Positions 57,538 through 64,000 of a DNA stretch of 64,000 nucleotides are shown here, piece by piece. The position numbers and the translations under genes were made by a program. Source of the DNA: Larix kaempferi (Eukaryota > Streptophyta > Pinopsida > Pinales > Pinaceae); the NCBI GenBank assembly GCA_027924585.1, contig BSBM01000186.1:2480001-2544000 (forward strand), read 5' to 3'. Position 1 is the stretch's first letter; every line of letters starts with the position of its first letter. Below the pieces are notes generated by a model, which searched no databases, was not told where the DNA came from, and saw nothing but the letters and a program-made list of their open reading frames with translations.

Positions 57538-58551
57538 TCTACAGTTGCAAAGGTTCATCTTTTGAAAGGAGAAAAGGGATTGTGTGTTCATAGACATGGT
57601 GAGGGAGCACTTTAGAGTTTCCAGTTGTCGAGGAGTTCGTCAACCTCAACATTTTACGGTGTCTTAGGGAGGGGAAACTATTGAACGCATATTGGCAACA
57701 ACCAAAGACCAAGAGAAAGTGACAATTTTGTAGTGTTTTCTTTGAAAGGAACGCATATTGGCATATTGTTTCTTCTACCTTTGATCCTCCATCAAAGGTA
57801 GAAGAACCAACAAAAAAAATTTGGAAGGGAAGGCACTCAAACAAGTATAATATCCTACATTCCAGTGAAATCAATTTTAGATTTTTTAAAATTTCTTTTA
57901 CAAATTTGTTGCAATTGACTAGAGATCACCTACAATATTTGAAAACAAATCAACATTACTTAATTTGTAATGTATCTATAAATTGGTCCTCTTAGGTAGA
58001 GGCTCATCCAAAAGAAAATATAATATAAAAATCACCAACGTATTGAAACTACTAAAGGTCATTTTCATGCCAATTATTCTCATTCTCTCAAAAGATTACC
58101 TATCATATATCATTGGCAAGCTTGTTCTCATTCTATACATAGTTCCATAACCGGTCCTAGTTGTAGATTATGCACCCACATCATGAGCACGATAAGTCAT
58201 TATAGAGATTATAGTATAAGCAAGGGTAGATGTTCTAATGGAGGATTTGTACTTTTAATCTTTTGTTATTTATTCGAACAAATTCATGGAAAGTGAAACA
58301 CACTCATAAGGTTGCACACTTGTAAATCAATTGAGATGAGGTAGAGTTCATGGTTCCACCTCACTTGAACTAACAAAACAAATACCTATCGATTCCATTG
58401 ATCCCTCTAAACCTAACAATAATAATAATAAATAAATTCAAAGTTAAAGAAACATACAAAGTGTCTTTTCCTTTCTTCATCGAATGGATGAACCATCTAA
58501 GAACTCAAGGCCATGTGTACACTCTAACATACACATGTTGTCCATTGGAAT
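57538..58551. other. Spacer with one perfect small hairpin
   Basis: Frames on both strands are short and unconvincing, including a minus-strand frame 57874-57539. The phrase ACGCATATTGGCA occurs twice (about 57686 and 57751). (AAT)n occurs at about 58421-58434. Confidence 0.45.
57770..57806. repeat. Perfect hairpin, 16-bp stem, 5-nt loop
   Basis: TTCTTCTACCTTTGAT (57770-57785), loop CCTCC, then its exact reverse complement (57791-57806). Confidence 0.95.
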
Positions 58552-60680
58552 TACCATTCTACTCCTCCATCTCCTCCCCCCCTTCCTCCTTCTCCTCGAA
58601 CCCCTACTCCTCTTCAACTGCCCCTCATTCCTCATCCTCCACCTCCTCCTCACACTTTACCCTCTCCCCTCTACCTCCTCTAGCCCCTCCTCAACCCACC
58701 CTTTCCTCTCTCCCCTAACCCTATCCTCATCCTTCTCCTACCTCTCTCCACCTCCCCCTACCATCCCATAACCTCCACCTCCACCTCTACCTCCCCTCCC
58801 TTTATCCCTCCCCTATGCCCCCTTTCCACCTCCCCTCCCCCCTCTGCCCCTCCCCTCCCCTCCAATCTCCCCTCTACCCATCATTTCCCATCCCCTCCAC
58901 TCCTTGCCCTATCCTCCTCGAATCTCCTCCTCCACCTCCTCCTCCTCCCCCTACTATTACCTGCTCCCCCTCCCTTCCCCCCCTCCTCCTCCCCGAACCC
59001 CTCTTCACTCCCTTTCATCTCCTCCTTAAAAACTTCCCACCCCTCCCCCTCCTCCCCCTTCCTCTCCCCCTCCTACTCCTACTCCTCCCCCTATCCTTCT
59101 CCCTTCCCTATCTGCCTCCTCGCACCCCACCCAACCTCTCTCGTCTCCCTCCCAACATTCATAATACTCCTCCTCATCACTCCCTTCACCTCCTCCCCTT
59201 ACTCCTCCTCCTCCTCTTCCTCCTCCCTATCTTTTGCCTCCACCTCCACCTCCCACTCCTCCACCATCCTCCCTTTCCCTATCCCCCTCCTCCCAATCTC
59301 CTAATGCCTCTTTTATTTCACCATCCCTCTCACTCCTCCTCTTCCCATCCTCATCCCCCTCCACATCCTCCCCCCCCACCTCTCCCACTCCTCCACCTTC
59401 GCCTCCTCCTCCTCCTCCTCATCCTCATGCTCTCCAATCTCCCCCTTCCTCCCCCTATCCCCTCCCCTCCCATCATCCTCCTCCTTCCCCTCTCCCACTT
59501 CCTCTCCCCTCCCATCCCCTTCCCCCTTCTCCTCCCCCTCTCTCACTTCCCCTCCCCTCCCCTCCACTCCCCCCTTCTCCTCCCTCTTTCCCTCTCCCAT
59601 CCACCTGACTTCCTTCTCCTCTACCCTTGCCCCTCCCGTCCCTCATTGCTCCTCCTTCCCCTCCACCTAACTTCTTGGAATCCTCCACCCCACCCCTCGA
59701 ACCTATCCTCTCTTCAACCCCCTTGCCCCTGCCATCATCCTCCACCTCCCCCTCTCCCATTTACCCTCCCCTACCCTCCCCTCACTGTTATCCTCCCCCT
59801 TTCCCCCTCCCCTCCACCCCACTTCCTCCTCCTCCACCCTATCCCCTCCCCTCCCCCCTTGATTGTCCCACCCCTCCACCTAGCCTCTTGAAATCCTTCT
59901 CCCCACCCCTCCCCTACCCTCCCCTATCCTCTCTCCCATCCTCGAACCTACACTCCTTGTCCTCTCCTCCCCCCCTCCCCTCCTCCTTGTCCTCTCCTCC
60001 CCCCCTCCCCTCCTCCTTGTCCTCTCCTCCTCCACTCCCTCCTCTTCCCCCTTTCCCCCTCCCCTTCCCCCGCTGTACTCCTCCTCCTCATCCTCCACTC
60101 CACTCTTCCTCCTCCCCTTCCCCAATCAACTTACACCCATCCCCCTCTCAACTCACCCTCCCCTCCCTTCCAATCCCATCTTCCCTCTCCCCTCCTCAAC
60201 CTTCTCCTTTTCTCCTTGTGCCCTACTCCACCACTCCACTCTTCCTCCTCTCCCACTCCTTCCCCCCACCTCCTCCCCAACTTCCTCCACCAACCTGATC
60301 CCCCCTTTCCCCCACCCCTCCCATCTAATCCCCATCCTTGTTCCTACCTCACTCATCCTCCTCCTCACCTTATCCTTCACCCTTCCCTCCCCCTCATCCC
60401 CCCTCCCCTCCAGTAACCACTCCTTTCCCCTCCTCCTCCTCCTCCTCCTCCTCTTCTTAGTCTCCTTCCCATCCACCCTCCCATCCCTTCCCCCTCCTCC
60501 CCCCCACTCATCATCTCCCCCTCCTCCTACTCCTCCCACTCTCCCTCTCCCTCACCTCTCCCATCCTATCCCCTCCCCTCCCCTCCCCTCTGCTTTCCTT
60601 TACACCTCCCCTCCTCCTCGTCTAACTCTCCTATCCTCTTCCCCATCCCCCATCTCCCCTCCAATACCACTCCTCCTCCC

Positions 60681-60860
60681 CTCTACACCCCACCCTCCCC
60701 CTCCCACTCCTCATCCCCTTCCACCATCTCCCCTTAGTCCCTCTCCTCTTCATCTTCTTCATCCCCCTCTTTCACCTACAACTCCACCTCCGACTTATCC
60801 ACCCCCTCTCCCTTCCTCTCCCCCTCCTCCCACTCTCCCAATCCCCTTCCTTCCCCATCC
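60681..60860. repeat. Copy 1 of an approximately 180-bp segment duplicated within the pyrimidine tract
   Basis: From CTCTACACC through CCCACTCCTCATC, CCCCTTAGTCC and CTTATCCACCCCC, it matches 61962-62140 at an offset of 1281 bp with scattered differences. Confidence 0.8.
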
Positions 60861-61961
60861 CTCTCCCATCTCATATTCTTCCCCTCCTCCTCCTCCACCT
60901 CCACCCCCCCACCACCTGCCAAACCTCTCCCCATCCTCCACCTTCACCTCCTCTTCCACCGCCCACTCCTCCTCCTTCACCCCGCCTTCCTCCTCTTCCT
61001 CCTCCTCATGCCTTCCCCTCCTCGCTCGATCATCATCCTCCTTTATGCCTTCCCCTTTTCTCCCTTGTCTCCCCCTACCCGTCACCTCCTCCTACTCTTC
61101 CCTCTCTCTCTCTACCTCCACTATCTCCTCCCCATCACCTCCCCTCCCCTCCCTCTCCCTCTCCCCTCCCCTCTCATCCCCTCCCCTCCTTATCCTCCTA
61201 TCCCTCTCCCCTCCTCCTCTCCCCCTCCTCCTCTCTTGTTCCTCCTCCTACTCGCCTCCCTCCTCCTCCTCCTTCCCCCCTCCCCTCCTCCCCCTCTCCC
61301 TATCCTACTCTCCCTCCTTCCTACCCACATCCTCCTCTCTACCTTTTCCTCTCCTACTCTTCCACCCCATCCCCACCTCCCATCCCTTCCTCCTCGTCTC
61401 CCTCCTCTTCCCCCCTCCCCCTTCTGCTCTCCCTCCTCATTTCCTTCCTTTCCCTCCCCCCACCCTCTCCCTCATTTCGACCCTTATCTCTCAATCATCA
61501 CCCCACTCCCTCCCCTCCTTCCTCCTCCCTATATCCCCCTCCCCTCTCCTCCCCCCTCATCCTCCCCCCTCCTCATCTCTCACTCCTCCTCCTCCTCACC
61601 TCCCTCCTTCTCCTCCTCCTCCTCTCCCTCATTCCTCCCCACCTCCTCCTCTCCCTCCTTCCTCTCCACCTCCTCCTCTCCCTCCTTCCTCCCCACCTCC
61701 TCCTCTCCTCATTTTCCTCTCCTATTCTCCCCCTTTCCCACCTCCCATCCCTTACTCTTCACCTCCCTCCTCCTTCTCCTCCTCCTCCAATCCCCCTTCC
61801 GCTACCCCTACCCCCCTCCCCTCGATTGCACACTCCTTTCCCATCCTCCTCCTCCTCCTCACCTCCCTCCTCCTCCTCGTCCTCCTCTAATCCCCCTTTC
61901 GCTCTCCCCCCCTAGCTTCCAGTTCCCACTCCTTTCCCCTCCTCCTCCTCCTCCTCCTCCC

Positions 61962-62140
61962 CTCTACACCTCGCCATCCCCCTCCCACTCCTCATCTGCT
62001 TCCACCACCTCCCCTTAGTCCCCCTCCTCCTCATCTTCCTCATCCCCCTCTTTCTCGTACACCTCCACCTCCCACTTATCCACCCCCCTCTCCCTTCCTC
62101 TTCCCCTCCTCCCACTCTCAAAATTCCCTTCCTTCCCCAT
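61962..62140. repeat. Copy 2 of the duplicated segment, at the right edge of the tract
   Basis: Partner of 60681-60860. The tract stops abruptly at its end (CCCCATCTATTAAAAA). Confidence 0.8.
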
Positions 62141-64000
62141 CTATTAAAAAACTACATATTTATATATTACAATCCATGTTCTTAAATATTACATCCATAA
62201 ATAATAACAACTAGTCATATCCATCAACTAAATAGATTCATAAAATATAATAAAGAGATTTCAAGAGAACTGAGTTATTTCCAAAAAAAATAAAATAAAA
62301 AATAATAATACTACTTTCATTCTAAATTAAATAAAAATTAAAACAATAATACTACTCTCATTCTAATTATTACTCTATTTCCAACTACATATCTAACTTA
62401 AAAAAACAAAATCATATAATAAAAATACATCCAAGTCTAACTTAAAAAAAACAAAAGCGTATAATAAAAAACATGCTAAAATTAATTTTTAATTATCTAT
62501 TTCTAAATTTAATATTTCCAACTACATGTCTAACTTAAAACAACAAAATCATGTAATAAAAAACATCGAACTACAGGTCTAGCTTAAAAAAAACCAAAAT
62601 CATGTAATAAAAAACATGCTATTTTATACATTTTTGTTAAAAAGTAACAATTTATTTATTATTATTATTATTATTATTTTTATTTTGGAAAAACTTGTTA
62701 TTGAATTATTCCAAATACTAATTTAATAAAATAATCTTAAATTAACTACAAAATAATAAACTATGAAAATTGTTTAAAAGATCAAATATGTAGAGAACTC
62801 TACTACCAACCAACCAGCATTTTCGACCATTCTTTGATCACATAAAGGTTTTAAGATTTAAGACCATAATCACCTAGGGATTATATATATATATATATAT
62901 ATATATAATTTAATTTCAAAAAATTTATCAACAAAAAAATTAAATATTTTAAAGAATATTATAAGATTTTTTTTATCTAAAAAATAAACAAAAAAAATAA
63001 AATATAATATAATATTTTAAAGAATATTATAAGATTTTTCTTATAAAAAAAAATCAAGTTATCAAAGTAATGAGAACAAAATAATGTATTATTAATTTGA
63101 TCTATTTATTCATTTCCTTTCTTTCATTAAGGCAAATCATGTTAAATACCTACCTTTATGTGTCCATCATTCAACATAAAATGGAGACGTCCCTTGTGTT
63201 TGCTCAGCCAATCATATGAAAAAATAATGACACATGTTGAGCAACCCTTCTCATACCTATTGGACAAATACCCATTAATCACTTCACAAAATCAACAAAC
63301 CAAATAACATATATAAAATCCATGAACATTAACAAGCTTTTCACTCTATAAAATGGAAATAGAAGAAACTTATAACTGATTTTTTTTTTAAAAATTACTT
63401 TGAAATTGGTATCAATCTAAATCCACTTTTCATTGAAATTGAAATGAAAATTGCAAAAACCTCTAACTAATTTCCTTAACCAATTCCCTTAAAATTGATG
63501 CCGATCTAAATACACATATCACAGCATATACAATCAACCATATGTTTGGTATTCTTGTATTTGCAGTAATTTGGTTGTGGAAGAAGTGTTTTTAATGGAA
63601 GAAATCCATAACTAAAGAAAGGTATTAATGGTTTTTTAGGTAACATATATGGAAAATCTGCGCGTCAGTTTTAAACTAGAGATTCATTATTTTGTTCACT
63701 TAAAAATGTTTAAAATAACGGTTCAACGGGAAAATTTTCATATGGTTTTTTTTAGGTAACATATATGGAAAATCTGTAGGTCAGTTTTAAACAAGAGATT
63801 CATTATTTTGTTCAGTTAAAAATGTTTAAAATAACTGTGATTCAAAAAAATTTGTTCATTTTTAAGGCCGATTTATAGGGGAAAAAGACTTTAAACTCAT
63901 CTAAAAATTTAACCCATTTTCACATTAATCGAACCCAATTCAACTTTAACCCAGGCATAATAATAGTATAGGCGAAGTCAGAGAGAAACCTGCGTGATGA
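62141..64000. other. AT-rich DNA with several short tandem repeats, no gene
   Basis: Four diverged copies of a CTAACTTAAAAAAACAAAA-TCAT-TAATAAAAA-ACAT phrase lie at 62370-62626. (TTA)n is at about 62653-62673 and (AT)n at 62881-62907. TATTTTAAAGAATATTATAAG is repeated at about 62945 and 63015. No open frame of note. The last 120 bases may begin another feature, but nothing is diagnostic. Confidence 0.6.
63630..63840. repeat. Tandem duplication, about 116-bp unit
   Basis: GGTAACATATATGGAAAATC at 63639 and 63755, each followed by TCAGTTTTAAAC-AGAGATTC and GTTTAAAATAAC. Confidence 0.88.

Larger units (their letters stand above)
58552..62140. repeat. Giant polypyrimidine (C/T) low-complexity tract, about 3.6 kb
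   Basis: The plus strand is overwhelmingly C and T with scattered A and very rare G for about 3.6 kb. Words such as CCTCCTCC, CTCCCCC and CACCTCC dominate. Local tandem units are visible: period 30 at 59954, 59984 and 60014 (TCCTTGTCCTCTCC), and period 27 at 61641, 61668 and 61695 (ACCTCCTCCTCTCC). Long proline/leucine/serine-rich frames, or Gly/Glu/Arg-rich ones on the other strand, exist only because stop codons need A and G. I call no protein here. Confidence 0.95.

Noticed and set aside
57539-57874. 111-codon minus-strand frame
   Set aside because: It contains the perfect DNA hairpin and has no domain or family features.
58398-62121. Many long Pro/Leu/Ser-rich frames on + and Gly/Glu/Arg-rich frames on -
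   Set aside because: They arise because a C/T strand cannot spell stop codons. There is no domain, no codon-position signal, and overlapping frames exist in all phases.
1-64000. CRISPR arrays, rRNA genes, intact tRNA genes, bacterial operons
   Set aside because: No direct-repeat/spacer pattern, no rRNA landmarks, and no tRNA with a proper cloverleaf. The sequence is clearly plant nuclear DNA.

Overview
The window is intergenic DNA from a plant nuclear genome. It is rich in retroelements, AT-biased between elements, and has almost no intact host gene. Chromovirus and Tat-like Gypsy relics, a young Copia element, very long LTRs and large diverged repeats fit a seed plant with a very large genome. 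A gymnosperm is my best guess, mainly because the Gypsy element at 44.3-49.7 kb looks like the conifer IFG7 type. That is recognition by eye, not a database result.

Layout. 1-2683: one end of a minus-strand LTR element, with LTR, primer-binding site and a tandemly repeated non-coding leader. 2890-5756: 5'-truncated chromovirus Gypsy tail (integrase end, chromodomain) and its 3' LTR. 6257-12149: complete Copia element with 703-bp LTRs differing at two positions, AAAAC target duplications, and one stop codon in an otherwise open gag-pol frame. 13924-24581: old Tat-like Gypsy element with LTRs of about 3 kb that contain a protein-coding frame, and an extra RNase H domain ahead of reverse transcriptase. 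24582-27369: non-coding, with a cluster of CCGCAA/TTGCGG hairpins. 27370-30065: minus-strand Tat-like pol fragment.

30556-35793 and 52395-57537 are arms of a large inverted repeat, about 5.2 kb each, in which both copies carry the same unrecognised frame. Between the arms lie small tandem repeats, a tRNA-like SINE head, a basic repeat region, a 143-bp hairpin, a PIF1/Helitron-type helicase remnant, an LTR-like promoter, the degenerate chromovirus Gypsy at 44260-49707, and a candidate first exon of a nuclear gene with an organelle-targeting-like N terminus (50613-50856). A 372-bp foldback element follows that exon.

58552-62140 is an exceptional 3.6-kb, almost pure pyrimidine tract. 62141-64000 is AT-rich DNA with short tandem repeats.

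No operon-like or cooperating gene set exists here. The coding content is transposon polyproteins in successive states of decay, plus a few orphan frames. The features most worth a second look are the LTR-internal gene, the inverted repeat family with its shared frame, the foldback and hairpin loci, and the pyrimidine tract.
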